Source of the DNA: a bacterium
GTDB lineage: Bacteria > Electryoneota > RPQS01
Reading direction: 5' to 3'
DNA: 64,000 bases
Assembly: GCA_016702305.1 (NCBI GenBank)
Contig: JADJEH010000002.1
Location: 558,001-622,000, forward strand
In this document: positions 1 to 7,770 of the stretch, piece after piece
How positions within the stretch are numbered: position 1 is the stretch's first letter
Layout: the number at the start of each line of letters is the position of its first letter
Program-made: the position numbers and the translations under genes
The notes under the pieces: model-generated
The model's database searches: none
The model's input: the letters and a program-made list of their open reading frames with translations, nothing else
Told to the model about the DNA's origin: nothing

Positions 1-1
1 G

Positions 2-235
2 ATCGAGCAGTCGGAGATCATGGTGAAAGAGCGCGGTGTGGACCCCAAACAGTACGAGTACCAGATGCTCCTCGGTGTGCTTCCCGATTTGCGCGACGAT
101 GTTGTGAGGCGCGGACATCGCATGCGCATATATGTGCCCTTCGGCGAGGCGTGGTACGGATATTCGACGCGCCGCTTGAAGGAGAATCCGGCCTTGGCGG
201 GATACGTTTTCAAGAGTATGTTCAAGGCGGGCTAA
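2..235 (+). CDS. Proline dehydrogenase, C-terminal end (5' part outside the window)
   Basis: This frame is open from the first bases, so the window cuts into the gene; about 77 C-terminal residues remain. The segment YEYQMLLGVLPDL, then RMRIYVPFGEAWYGY and RRLKENP, matches the highly conserved end of the FAD-dependent proline dehydrogenase barrel, where the closing arginine-containing helix contacts the substrate. The enzyme oxidises proline to pyrroline-5-carboxylate in the first step of proline catabolism. It stops soon after RRLKENP, so it is the stand-alone monofunctional form rather than a PutA fusion, and no P5C dehydrogenase gene follows. A hairpin with a pyrimidine tail lies just downstream. 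The family call is from recognition of the C-terminal motif only. Confidence 0.85.
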   Translation: MEQSEIMVKERGVDPKQYEYQMLLGVLPDLRDDVVRRGHRMRIYVPFGEAWYGYSTRRLKENPALAGYVFKSMFKAG

Positions 236-265
236 GGAAATTACTCAAATAATGAGGCAGAAGTC

Positions 266-295
266 GGGTCACCGCGGTCAATCGTGTGGTGACCC
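266..295 (+). terminator. Probable terminator after proline dehydrogenase
   Basis: An 8-bp perfect inverted repeat (GGGTCACC at 266-273 and GGTGACCC at 288-295) is followed by a pyrimidine run TCTCTCT. It lies between two plus-strand genes and probably ends the proline dehydrogenase transcript. The tail is not a pure T-run, so strength is uncertain. Confidence 0.5.
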
Positions 296-304
296 TCTCT
301 CTGA

Positions 305-1135
305 GTGGACATGAGCATTCCGGACAAATGGCTGAATACGATCACCTGCGGCGATTGTTTCGCGATGTTACGCGAGCTGCCTGATCTTTCCATTGATCTG
401 GTCGTGACCGATCCTCCGTACGGGATTGACTATCAGTCAAATCGCCGCACGGCGCGCGAGAAGCTACCCAAGTTTGCCAACGACGCATCCCTCGAATGGG
501 TTGCCGATTGGGTGGACGAGGTTCACCGCGTCTTGAAAGACGACACCCACTTTTACTGCTTCACACGTTTCGACACGTATCCATTGTTTTACGCTGAGAT
601 TGCACGTCGCTTCGACGTGAAAAACTGCCTCATCTGGGTCAAGAACAACCACGGAAGCGGCGACTTAAACGGATCATACGCGCCGCAGTACGAGATGATC
701 ATCTTTGCTCACAAGGGCAAGCGTCACCTCAATGGTAAACGCGATGCCGATGTCATGGAGTGCGACAACGTTCCCTCGGCGCATCGCTTCCACTCGACAC
801 AAAAACCGGTAGAACTGCTGCGCGTTTTAATTGAGAAGAGCAGCGACCCGGGTGACATTGTGCTTGATCCGTTCGCGGGGACGGGCAGTACGGGGCTTGC
901 CTGCAAGGCGACCAGCCATCATGACGGCGACGGCCACGAGCGCAGTTTCATACTCTTTGAATTGAACTCGGAATTCGTCAGCAAGGCGCGCGCCGGCGGT
1001 CTTGGAGTGCAAGAGGAGCTGCTGGTGGTCAAACGCGACAAACGCAAGCTCAATGAGCCTAAGCTGCGCGCAACGGCGCGTCCGCGCCGCTACGTCGCGC
1101 GCAAGGACCAGACGCTCTGGCTCACGCTGGACTGA
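305..1135 (+). CDS. Orphan DNA adenine/cytosine-N4 methyltransferase, beta class
   Basis: A SAM-dependent DNA aminomethyltransferase of 276 residues. The catalytic motif IV DPPY is at residues 36-39, and the SAM-binding motif I DPFAGTG comes later, at 188-194, preceded by HSTQKPVELL (motif X region). The order catalytic motif, recognition region, SAM motif defines the beta class (CcrM/HinfI-like arrangement). Start is GTG at 305; ATG at 311 is equally possible and neither has a clear ribosome binding site. No restriction endonuclease is next to it, so it is an orphan or belongs to a system elsewhere. Adenine versus cytosine-N4 specificity cannot be read reliably from the motif. Base use resembles its neighbours, although phage-borne relatives of this type are common. 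Confidence 0.88.
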   Translation: MDMSIPDKWLNTITCGDCFAMLRELPDLSIDLVVTDPPYGIDYQSNRRTAREKLPKFANDASLEWVADWVDEVHRVLKDDTHFYCFTRFDTYPLFYAEIARRFDVKNCLIWVKNNHGSGDLNGSYAPQYEMIIFAHKGKRHLNGKRDADVMECDNVPSAHRFHSTQKPVELLRVLIEKSSDPGDIVLDPFAGTGSTGLACKATSHHDGDGHERSFILFELNSEFVSKARAGGLGVQEELLVVKRDKRKLNEPKLRATARPRRYVARKDQTLWLTLD

Positions 1136-1157
1136 CAAGCGAATATCATGAAATGCA

Positions 1158-1185
1158 AAAGAGCCCGTCGCGCGACGGGCTCTTT
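1158..1185. terminator. Bidirectional terminator between the methyltransferase and kbl
   Basis: A GC-rich inverted repeat (AAAGAGCCCGTCG facing CGACGGGCTCTTT) sits between the convergent ends of the methyltransferase and the threonine operon. It has A-rich and T-rich flanks on both sides, so it can work in either direction. Confidence 0.8.
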
Positions 1186-1207
1186 CTATTCCTGCACTTT
1201 GCATCCG

Positions 1208-2395
1208 TTACTTCGTCACGCCCAGCGCTTTGCCGACCTTCTTGAAGGCTGCAATCGCCGCGTCAAGATGATCACCGTCGTGCGCGGCGGAAATCTGCAC
1301 GCGAATGCGCGCCTGCTCCTTGGGCACGACCGGGAAATAGAAGCCGATGACATAGATGCCCTCATCAAGCATCATAGCCGCCATTTCCTGCGCCTTGTGC
1401 GCGTCGTAAAGCATAATCGGGACGATTGGATGCACGCCGGGTTTAATATCAAAGCCCGCCGCGGTCATCGCTTCGCGGAAGTAACGCGTATTGTTATGCA
1501 GCTTGTCGCGCAGCGCCGTCGTTTCCATCAGCATGTCGAGTGCTTTGTTGGCACCCGCAATGATCGGCGGCGGCACCGTGTTCGAGAACAAATAGGGCCG
1601 TGAGCGTTGCCGCAGAATGTCCACGATTTCCTGTCTCGCCGCAGTGAAGCCGCCCGACGCGCCGCCCAACGCCTTGCCGAGCGTTGAAGTGACGATATCC
1701 ACTCGGTGCATCACGTCATGATGCTCGTGCGTTCCGCGGCCGTGCTTGCCCATGAATCCCGTCGCGTGCGAATCGTCGAGCATGACCAGGGCATTATATT
1801 TCTCGGCCAAATCGCAAATTTGCGGCAGCGGAGCGACAGTGCCGTCCATCGAGAACACGCCGTCGGTCGCCACCAGCCGGAAACGCGCGCCCTGCGCCTC
1901 TTTGAGCCGCTCTTCGAGCTCGCCCATGTCGGCATTCTTGTAAATCAGGCGCTTCGCCTTGGACAGCCGGATGCCGTCAATAATCGAAGCGTGATTGAGC
2001 GCGTCGGTGATGATGACATCTTCTTCCTTCATCAGGGTCTCAAACAGACCGCCATTCGCGTCGAAGCACGACGAATACAGAATGGCGTCGTCCATGCCTA
2101 CGAACTTGGCCAGTTTGTTTTCGAGCTTTTTATGAATATCCTGCGTGCCACAAATGAACCGCACGGAAGACATGCCGTAGCCGCGTTCATCGAGAGCGTG
2201 CTTCGCCGCATCAATCAGCGCCGGATGGTCGCCTAAACCGAGATAGTTGTTGGCGCAAAAATTCAGGACGTCACGGTTGCGCACCTTGATTTCGGCGCCC
2301 TGCGGCGAGTCAATAATGCGTTCGGACTTAAACAGGCCGGACTCACGGATACCGACCAGTTCGGTCGCGAGAAATTCTTTGAAACCGTTATACAT
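1208..2395 (-). CDS. kbl: Glycine C-acetyltransferase (2-amino-3-ketobutyrate CoA ligase)
   Basis: A PLP-dependent alpha-oxoamine synthase of 395 residues, close to the usual 397. It cleaves 2-amino-3-oxobutyrate with CoA to give glycine and acetyl-CoA, the second step of threonine degradation. Visible features are NFCANNYLGL near residue 46, the aspartate/histidine segment MLDDSHATGF at about 205-214, and the PLP-binding lysine K241 in STLGKALGGASGG. It is the last gene of a minus-strand operon: the transporter gene ends 14 bases upstream and tdh, which makes its substrate, is the first gene. The pairing with tdh makes this assignment much firmer than the closely related KAS-III-like ligases (BioF, ALAS). 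Confidence 0.95.
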   Translation of the reverse strand: MYNGFKEFLATELVGIRESGLFKSERIIDSPQGAEIKVRNRDVLNFCANNYLGLGDHPALIDAAKHALDERGYGMSSVRFICGTQDIHKKLENKLAKFVGMDDAILYSSCFDANGGLFETLMKEEDVIITDALNHASIIDGIRLSKAKRLIYKNADMGELEERLKEAQGARFRLVATDGVFSMDGTVAPLPQICDLAEKYNALVMLDDSHATGFMGKHGRGTHEHHDVMHRVDIVTSTLGKALGGASGGFTAARQEIVDILRQRSRPYLFSNTVPPPIIAGANKALDMLMETTALRDKLHNNTRYFREAMTAAGFDIKPGVHPIVPIMLYDAHKAQEMAAMMLDEGIYVIGFYFPVVPKEQARIRVQISAAHDGDHLDAAIAAFKKVGKALGVTK

Positions 2396-2409
2396 ATAAG
2401 TAACCTAAG

Positions 2410-4434
2410 CTATTGCAGTCGAACAGGAAGAACGACGAATTGCAGACCGTGGAACATCAAGCGGCGCTGCAAGGTCATCGGAGTTTCGTTATGCAGAATG
2501 CGCGTCCAGAAAGTGTCTTTCCAGAACAGAAGTCTCGCCGCGAAGAACACGCTATTCGTATACTCTTCGTGGACGGCGAGGCACAGTCGTTCAATCTCAG
2601 AGACATAGTCCAATTCACAACTGGTCCGCGCCTCGGCTTTGAGCCCATAGGAGCGCGCCAATGTTACGTACTTCTCGGCTTCGGCCTGGACTTCGGCCCG
2701 CAGTGCATCGAGTTCGCTCGCGCCCTTGAAGCGGCCCGAGTCAATCGCGCCGACCGAAACAAAGATGAACTGTTTGAACCTGCCTCCGAACAGTCGTTGC
2801 GTCGAGAGCAGCAGATGAATGCCTTGACCGCTGAACCGTTGCACGAGCACCACGGCGGTCGGCTCTGTCGGCTTCAGCGGATCGGCTTTGACCGTCGAGT
2901 CGCCCAAGTCGAGCGTACCCAGAATATCGTCAAGCTCCTTGACCTTGCTCTCCACTTGCCGATAGTGGTTGCGAATTTTCAAACAGAGCAACAGGAACAA
3001 CCCGGTCAGCAGAACGACCAGCCAACCGCCTTTGGCGAACTTGATCGCGACCATGATAACGAGCAGCACGACCGAGACGGTTAGACCGGCGCCGCTGATC
3101 AGGAAATGCCTGCGCCACGTCGGATCAGTCTTGCGTTTCTCGTACCACAACCGTGACATGCCGAGTAGCGCCAAGGTGAAACACAAAAATACGTCAATAG
3201 CATAGAGCGCCACCAGCACGGTCGTGTCGCCGCCGGCGAAGAGAATGAAGCCGATGGCGGCCAATCCCATCAGCACAATTCCGTTCTGCGTGACCAGGCG
3301 TTCGGACAGATGACCGAAGCGATGCGGCACCCACGAGTCCTCGGCCATGCTTGCCAGGACGCGCGGACCGCCGATGAAGCCCGTCTGCGCCGCGATGAAA
3401 AGCAACAACGCGGCCGAGATGAGCATGATGCTGACCAACGTCTGCCCGGCGTCGAATCCGCCGATATGCCAGCCTGCCGTAATCTGATCAAACAGCACGG
3501 CGTTCAGCGTCTTGCCTTCGACCTCGTGCGTGTCAAACAAGAAGAAATTCAGCAGCAGCATCACCGCGAGGAACGCCAGCGATACCGCCATGTAGAACAT
3601 CGTCCGTTTGCCGGTGCGGACCCGCGGTTCTTTAAGCGTTTGCATGCCGTTGGCCACGGCCTCGATTCCGGTCAAAGTACCCGCGCCCATCGAGAACGCC
3701 GTGAGCAGTGCGGTCACAATCACCCACCAGCCGTCATTGTTGATCATGTTGCTGGCTAAATCGAGATTCTCCGCGGTCCGCGCCGGAAAATCGGGCAGGT
3801 GTGAGAATATCCCATAGGTGACCAGCAAGACATGCGAGACGACGAACACCAGGAAGATCGGCAGCAGGATCAGGATCGATTCCTTGAGCCCGCGTAGATT
3901 CAGCGCGATTAGAAAGACCACCGCACCGACCGCCATGTATGGCCTCAAATAGACCAGATGTTGCGGGAGCATACTAAACACGGCATCCACACCCGACGAT
4001 ATGGACACCGCGATCGTAAGGACGTAGTCAATCACCAATGCAGTTCCAGCCAGCGCGCCCAACTGCGGCGATAGCAATTTCGACGCAACAAGATAGCCGC
4101 CGCCGCCATTGGGGAACTGCTCGATGACCTGCACATACGCGGCCGAGATGATCAGAATTGTCACGGCGATCATCAAGGCCAGAATCGGCGTCAGAAACGT
4201 AGCGCCGTGCAGCGCCAGATACGCCTCTTCGGGGCCGTAGTTCGCGGACGAAATCCCGTCAGCACCTAACCCGACCCAGGCAAAAAATGCGATGAGCGAT
4301 AGGTTGTGGAATACCGCCGGATCAAACGGATTCAGCCGCCGCCCGAACACGGCACGTTGAATACGCTTGAACAGTGACTGTTCGTCGTCCGGCGTTTCCG
4401 GTAACGAGGGTGGTGCTGAGTTAGTCGGGCGCAC
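2410..4434 (-). CDS. KimA-like APC-superfamily transporter
   Basis: An integral membrane transporter of 674 residues with about 12 hydrophobic segments and a cytosolic C-terminal domain of about 150 residues. It resembles B. subtilis KimA (YdaO), a high-affinity potassium importer, more than ordinary amino acid permeases. GADGISSANYGPE (residues 57-69) and VIDYVLTIAVSISSG (134-148) line up with the KimA segments carrying its ion-site residues: by my alignment D59, Y66, D136, Y137, T140 and S144 are kept, and a LYA motif that matches the KimA Tyr377 region is also present. Lying between tdh (6 bases upstream) and kbl, it is surely co-transcribed with threonine catabolism. Context could argue for amino acid transport, residues for potassium. 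Substrate is therefore unsettled. Confidence 0.8.
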   Translation of the reverse strand: MRPTNSAPPSLPETPDDEQSLFKRIQRAVFGRRLNPFDPAVFHNLSLIAFFAWVGLGADGISSANYGPEEAYLALHGATFLTPILALMIAVTILIISAAYVQVIEQFPNGGGGYLVASKLLSPQLGALAGTALVIDYVLTIAVSISSGVDAVFSMLPQHLVYLRPYMAVGAVVFLIALNLRGLKESILILLPIFLVFVVSHVLLVTYGIFSHLPDFPARTAENLDLASNMINNDGWWVIVTALLTAFSMGAGTLTGIEAVANGMQTLKEPRVRTGKRTMFYMAVSLAFLAVMLLLNFFLFDTHEVEGKTLNAVLFDQITAGWHIGGFDAGQTLVSIMLISAALLLFIAAQTGFIGGPRVLASMAEDSWVPHRFGHLSERLVTQNGIVLMGLAAIGFILFAGGDTTVLVALYAIDVFLCFTLALLGMSRLWYEKRKTDPTWRRHFLISGAGLTVSVVLLVIMVAIKFAKGGWLVVLLTGLFLLLCLKIRNHYRQVESKVKELDDILGTLDLGDSTVKADPLKPTEPTAVVLVQRFSGQGIHLLLSTQRLFGGRFKQFIFVSVGAIDSGRFKGASELDALRAEVQAEAEKYVTLARSYGLKAEARTSCELDYVSEIERLCLAVHEEYTNSVFFAARLLFWKDTFWTRILHNETPMTLQRRLMFHGLQFVVLPVRLQ

Positions 4435-4440
4435 GAAGTG

Positions 4441-5517
4441 CTACTTGCCTTCGGGGAGACCGCCGGGATAAAGGACTACTTTCAGTCCTTCGCCGGCCAG
4501 TTTCGTTTGAAATCCGCGCTCGAAATCCTTCAGCGCGAAGTGGTGTGTGACGATTCGGCGGGCCGTGTCGCCGAACTCGCCTTGCAGCAGCGCCAGCATG
4601 TCAGCCCACGTATTGAAGATGCGTCGTCCGAAGATGCCGTGGACCTTGATTCCTTTTAGCACGATATCACCCGAGAAGTTCACGGACATATCGCCCGAGG
4701 GCAACCCGAGCAGGACAAAGTCGCCGCCCATGCGCAGGGTCTTGAACGCATCCTGATAGGCCGACGTCGCACCGGACATTTCCATGACAACATCGAGGCC
4801 GCGCTTGTCCGGGTCTGAGGTGGCGAGCTTCAGGAATTCCTGATGCTGTTTCTCGTCCTTGACATTAAAGACCTCCGTCGCGCCCTCGTCTTTCGCGACC
4901 TTGAGCACGTAGTCTGAAATATCCGTCACGTAGATCTTCTTTGCGCCCATTATGCGGCACAAGGCCACGGCCAGAATACCCAGCGGTCCGGCACCGAGCA
5001 CCGCGACATCCTTACCGACAACGTCTGCTGAACGCGCCGTATAAACCGAGTTGCCAATTGCGTCGAGGTACGCTGCTACTTCCACCGGCAGGCTCGCCGG
5101 CAACGGCACGATCGCGCTCGCCGGGATCTTAACATAGTCAGCAAATGCACCCGGCTGGTCAATACCGCCCACCGTTTGCGAGATGCACCAATGGCCGTTG
5201 CCCGTCCGGCAGTTGTAGCAAGTACCGCAACGCCAGTGCATTTCCGCGGACACAAACTGGCCTTTGGTGAAACCTTCGACGCCGTGCCCCATATCTTCTA
5301 TGTGGCCGCAGAACTCATGGCCGATAGTCAACGGAAGCACCTTGCCCATGCGATTCATGAGCGAGGCTTTGGCGGCATAAATATGGACGTCGGTACCGCA
5401 GATACCGGCAGCTTTAACTTTAACAATAACGTCATGCGGCGTGTTGATTTCCGGAACGGGGGCCTTGGGCAAATAGGTCAGCCCGGGCTCCGTATTACTT
5501 TTTTGAATGGCTTGCAT
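4441..5517 (-). CDS. tdh: L-threonine 3-dehydrogenase (zinc, NAD-dependent)
   Basis: A medium-chain zinc alcohol dehydrogenase of 358 residues that oxidises threonine to 2-amino-3-oxobutyrate. Catalytic zinc ligands are C40 (AGICGTDVH), H67 and E68 (IGHEFCG). The structural zinc is held by four cysteines, C97, C100, C103 and C111. The NAD-binding glycine motif GAGPLG is at about 175-180. I chose the ATG at 5517, which gives the typical MQAIQKS-type start; the frame extends to a TTG at 5553 but that adds 12 atypical residues. Neither start has a Shine-Dalgarno sequence. It leads the tdh, transporter, kbl operon, whose products convert threonine to glycine and acetyl-CoA. Confidence 0.95.
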   Translation of the reverse strand: MQAIQKSNTEPGLTYLPKAPVPEINTPHDVIVKVKAAGICGTDVHIYAAKASLMNRMGKVLPLTIGHEFCGHIEDMGHGVEGFTKGQFVSAEMHWRCGTCYNCRTGNGHWCISQTVGGIDQPGAFADYVKIPASAIVPLPASLPVEVAAYLDAIGNSVYTARSADVVGKDVAVLGAGPLGILAVALCRIMGAKKIYVTDISDYVLKVAKDEGATEVFNVKDEKQHQEFLKLATSDPDKRGLDVVMEMSGATSAYQDAFKTLRMGGDFVLLGLPSGDMSVNFSGDIVLKGIKVHGIFGRRIFNTWADMLALLQGEFGDTARRIVTHHFALKDFERGFQTKLAGEGLKVVLYPGGLPEGK

Positions 5518-5567
5518 GGGAGGGGTCAGAAGATATGTGTGAGGGGGTGGCAAACCGATAAGTCCAA

Positions 5568-5596
5568 AAAATACCGAATCGCACGCAATAAGTCAA
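5568..5596 (-). promoter_or_regulatory. Candidate sigma-70-type promoter of the tdh operon
   Basis: On the minus strand TTGACT (5596-5591) is separated by 17 bases from TATTTT (5573-5568), about 50 bases upstream of the tdh ATG. The -35 matches the consensus at 5 of 6 bases and the -10 at 4 of 6. Promoter rules in FCB bacteria can differ, so this is a candidate only. Confidence 0.5.
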
Positions 5597-5766
5597 TTCG
5601 CCTGAGATTTGAGGTGTTCAGTTTAAGAATATAAGAATACTTTGTTTGAGGATGGCCGGGTTGTGGAAGCTGGCTTGCCGCCTGGTGCAGTCGAATTAAA
5701 GCGGGGGGGAAGTGCGGCCGATAACCCAAACGGTAATAAGCTGTTCACGAACCGGGTGAGTCAATC

Positions 5767-6201
5767 ATGAACCTGGACCAATTCTCCTGTCAGAATCCCC
5801 ACTGCCCCGACCATAATCGTACGGGGAACGGGAACATCAATCTCTATACCCGGTACGGCCGCAAGCAGGTCCGTTTGCTGATTTGTCGCACGTGTGGCAA
5901 GACGTTCAGTGAATTAAAGGGCACGCCGTTCTGGGATTCTCGTCTCGACTGGGACACCATCGAGAAGATCTATCGCAATCTGTTGCAGGGCAACGGCATT
6001 CGCGCCACGGCACGGGACTTTAACCTGTCCAAGAACACCGTCAAGCGCTACCTGCGGCTGGCCAACAAGGACTATCAGACCGTGTTGAACTTCCTGCAGG
6101 ATCGGGGCGTAATCGCGAATGGCGATGCCCAGCTCCGCGAGCTGCTGGCCCAGTTTTCGAGCCGCCGTCAGGCCACGGACCGCGTGCCCGTGATGATGTA
6201 A
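5767..6201 (+). CDS. Orphan zinc-ribbon plus helix-turn-helix protein, related to IS1-type transposase N-termini
   Basis: A 144-residue protein of unassigned function. Cysteines C8, C13, C40 and C43 form a zinc-ribbon pattern (CQNPHC and CRTCGKTF), and residues about 68-97 (GNGIRATARDFNLSKNTVKRY) read as a helix-turn-helix. This pairing is found at the N-terminus of IS1-like and related transposases (InsA-type region), but no DDE catalytic domain follows in any frame, and a strong terminator comes 28 bases after the stop. No flanking inverted repeats were seen. It may be a transposase fragment kept as a DNA-binding regulator, or a solo relative. The frame is intact and codon use matches its neighbours, so it is probably expressed. 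Confidence 0.7.
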   Translation: MNLDQFSCQNPHCPDHNRTGNGNINLYTRYGRKQVRLLICRTCGKTFSELKGTPFWDSRLDWDTIEKIYRNLLQGNGIRATARDFNLSKNTVKRYLRLANKDYQTVLNFLQDRGVIANGDAQLRELLAQFSSRRQATDRVPVMM

Positions 6202-6228
6202 AGGCTGGAAGGTATGGGAGGGACTGTG

Positions 6229-6259
6229 CGGCCCGCCGGCAACGGCGGGCCGTCGTTTT
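6229..6259 (+). terminator. Rho-independent terminator of the zinc-ribbon gene
   Basis: A perfect 10-bp stem (CGGCCCGCCG at 6229-6238, CGGCGGGCCG at 6243-6252) closed by a GCAA tetraloop is followed by TCGTTTTG. It isolates the zinc-ribbon gene from the downstream tRNA. Confidence 0.85.
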
Positions 6260-6372
6260 GCCCAAAATGCCGAGGTCGAGCATTGCTGCGTTTCGCGCCA
6301 GCGGCACTTGGTCCAGCCCGGCGCTGGTTGCAATTGCCCTCAAACTACGCTACATTGGGCTTCCTTGGGGAA

Positions 6373-6449
6373 CGGGGCGTAGCGCAGTCCGGTAGCGCAT
6401 CTGCTTTGGGAGCAGAGGGTCGCAGGTTCGAATCCTGTCGCCCCGACCA
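6373..6449 (+). tRNA. tRNA-Pro (anticodon UGG)
   Basis: A complete cloverleaf. Acceptor arm CGGGGCG (6373-6379) pairs with CGCCCCG (6439-6445), the anticodon stem TCTGC/GCAGA encloses the loop TTTGGGA with anticodon TGG at 6407-6409, and the T-loop is TTCGAAT. The discriminator A is followed by a genome-encoded CCA (6447-6449). A strong terminator follows directly, so this is a single-gene unit. Confidence 0.97.
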
Positions 6450-6452
6450 TGA

Positions 6453-6481
6453 AAAACAGGCATCTCGGTGCCTGTTTTATG
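6453..6481 (+). terminator. Rho-independent terminator of tRNA-Pro
   Basis: A perfect 10-bp repeat, AAAACAGGCA (6453-6462) and TGCCTGTTTT (6469-6478), begins four bases after the tRNA CCA end and ends in a T-run. Confidence 0.9.
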
Positions 6482-6483
6482 TT

Positions 6484-7227
6484 GTGGGGAGGATCTTTCG
6501 CTCGCACTTAATTGTTGCCTTGACGATCCGGGATGGCGGGGTTTTGCTCAATCGGTACGTTGCCCGATGACCTTGAAGAGCTGGTCGGACGACAACCCGT
6601 AGAGGCCAGAATCATGGTGCTAATTCCATCTGTTACCAGAGTCTTCAAGCGGATGCGGTTCGATGATTCGTGGGGTTGAAGACAGCCTTGAGATGTTTGC
6701 GCAAGACGGTTGTTTCCGTGGTGGCACCCGCTGTGGTATTTGGAAATCCTGTCTTGGCGTTTCCGCGACTAAATGGACCCGTAGCCCGCTGACCCTAGTC
6801 TGCGGTGGCTCATTAGTCGTGCTTCAAATAAGATTGAGTTGGTCACATCTCCTTGGTGTGTGCGAACTTTGCGCCGCACGTAAGCAGTCTCGCCTCTCAT
6901 TTTGCGGGAAATGAAAAACGCGTGGGGAATTCGATTTGCCTCTCGGTGCATGTTATGCACTATTTGCATGGAATGCATAGTAGGTGTAATGAGCGACAAT
7001 TGTAAATATTAGGTTTAAGTTTGTGAATTGCAACCTCAAAAGGGCTTGAATGTTGCCGTAAGTTCATTAGTTGCAAGGGCCCTATCTTCTTGAACGTGCC
7101 TTTGAGGACTTGATAAATTGGTACTCTCATCGTAAGTTGAGGGTTACTAAGTTCATGGAGGACCGTGCAAGCAATGCGACATCAGCACGGGCAATCTGCA
7201 ACGGTAAGCCAGTATGGAGGACGTATC
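6484..7227 (+). other. Long non-coding region upstream of the pilin gene
   Basis: About 740 bases with no convincing coding sequence. Short open frames inside it (for example 6663-6914) have no ribosome binding site, recognisable product or codon bias. The second half is visibly AT-richer than the flanking genes and contains two tandem palindromes (6946-6977). Its position suggests it holds the promoter and long leader for the pilin gene; a small RNA cannot be excluded. I could not pick out a convincing sigma-70 or sigma-54 promoter. Confidence 0.6.
6946..6977. promoter_or_regulatory. Two tandem operator-like palindromes, TGCAT-N3-ATGCA
   Basis: GTGCAT-GTT-ATGCAC lies at 6946-6960 and TGCAT-GGA-ATGCA at 6965-6977. 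Both contain the identical half-sites TGCAT and ATGCA with a 3-base spacer, and their centres are 18 bp apart. They sit about 250 bases upstream of the pilin start in an AT-rich stretch. The paired arrangement suggests binding of a dimeric regulator; the regulator is unknown. Confidence 0.5.
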
Positions 7228-7656
7228 ATGTTGAACCGACTCATTCGTCGGCGCAAGAACCAAAAGGGTTTCACCCTGATCGAAATTCTGATTGTAGTGG
7301 TCATCGTGGCCATTCTCGCGGCGATTTCGGTTCCGATCTATCTTGAGTATGTGGAAAGCGCCCGCGCAAGCGACGCCAAGACGGCCATCAATTCCATTTG
7401 GCAAGCCGCGCAGATCTATCTGCAGGACCGTGGCGAATGGCCGGGTTCGGTGGAAGACCTTCAGGACGCCAGCTATGTGAATCTGTCGGACGCTACTGAG
7501 CTGCAGTGGACGTTCTCGTTCCAAGGGAGTCCCCCCGAAGAGATCATTGCCACTTCGACCGACCAAATGCGCGGCGGCGCCGGTAAGGAAGTCCGCTACG
7601 TCGTGAAGGAAGGTCGCTGGCTGGGCTACGGTCTGCCGGAGCCGGACGAACAATAA
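7228..7656 (+). CDS. Type IV pilin / GspG-like major pseudopilin
   Basis: A 142-residue prepilin and first gene of the type IV pilus locus. The short basic leader ends KNQKG, and prepilin peptidase is expected to cut after G14, giving FTLIEILIVVVIVAILAA at the mature N-terminus with the conserved Glu at +5. A roughly 100-residue globular part follows, with a GEWPGSVEDL segment of the kind found in small GspG-like pilins. I chose the ATG at 7228 because AGGAGG lies 9 bases upstream and the leader length is then normal; the frame stays open upstream. It could be the main fibre subunit. A 13-bp hairpin after the stop separates it from pilT and may stabilise a high-level pilin mRNA. Confidence 0.9.
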   Translation: MLNRLIRRRKNQKGFTLIEILIVVVIVAILAAISVPIYLEYVESARASDAKTAINSIWQAAQIYLQDRGEWPGSVEDLQDASYVNLSDATELQWTFSFQGSPPEEIIATSTDQMRGGAGKEVRYVVKEGRWLGYGLPEPDEQ

Positions 7657-7665
7657 GGTGTGCGA

Positions 7666-7702
7666 AAGTGCGGAGTGGTCGAAGTGCGGCCACTCCGCAC
7701 TT
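7666..7702 (+). terminator. Stable hairpin between the pilin gene and pilT
   Basis: A perfect 13-bp inverted repeat (7666-7678 and 7690-7702) with an 11-base loop starts 9 bases after the pilin stop. There is no U-run after it, so it may be an attenuator or an mRNA 3'-end stabiliser rather than a full terminator. Confidence 0.6.
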
Positions 7703-7770
7703 AACATATATGGCGGCGTGAGCCTTGGTGGGCGCGCCCGATTTGAAGGTTTGAGGAAGCGAGGACAGAC

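Noticed and set aside
5518..5766. c-di-AMP (ydaO) riboswitch before the tdh/KimA-like operon
   Set aside because: Expected because kimA is riboswitch-controlled in B. subtilis, but I could not see the conserved elements; a covariance search would decide.
5700..6372. Complete insertion sequence around the zinc-ribbon gene
   Set aside because: No terminal inverted repeats, target duplication or DDE domain found by eye.
6214..6570. Open frame running through the terminator and tRNA-Pro
   Set aside because: It crosses a terminator and a structural RNA gene.
6663..6914. Possible small protein of 83 residues in the pilin upstream region
   Set aside because: No ribosome binding site, no family, and unusual composition; treated as non-coding.
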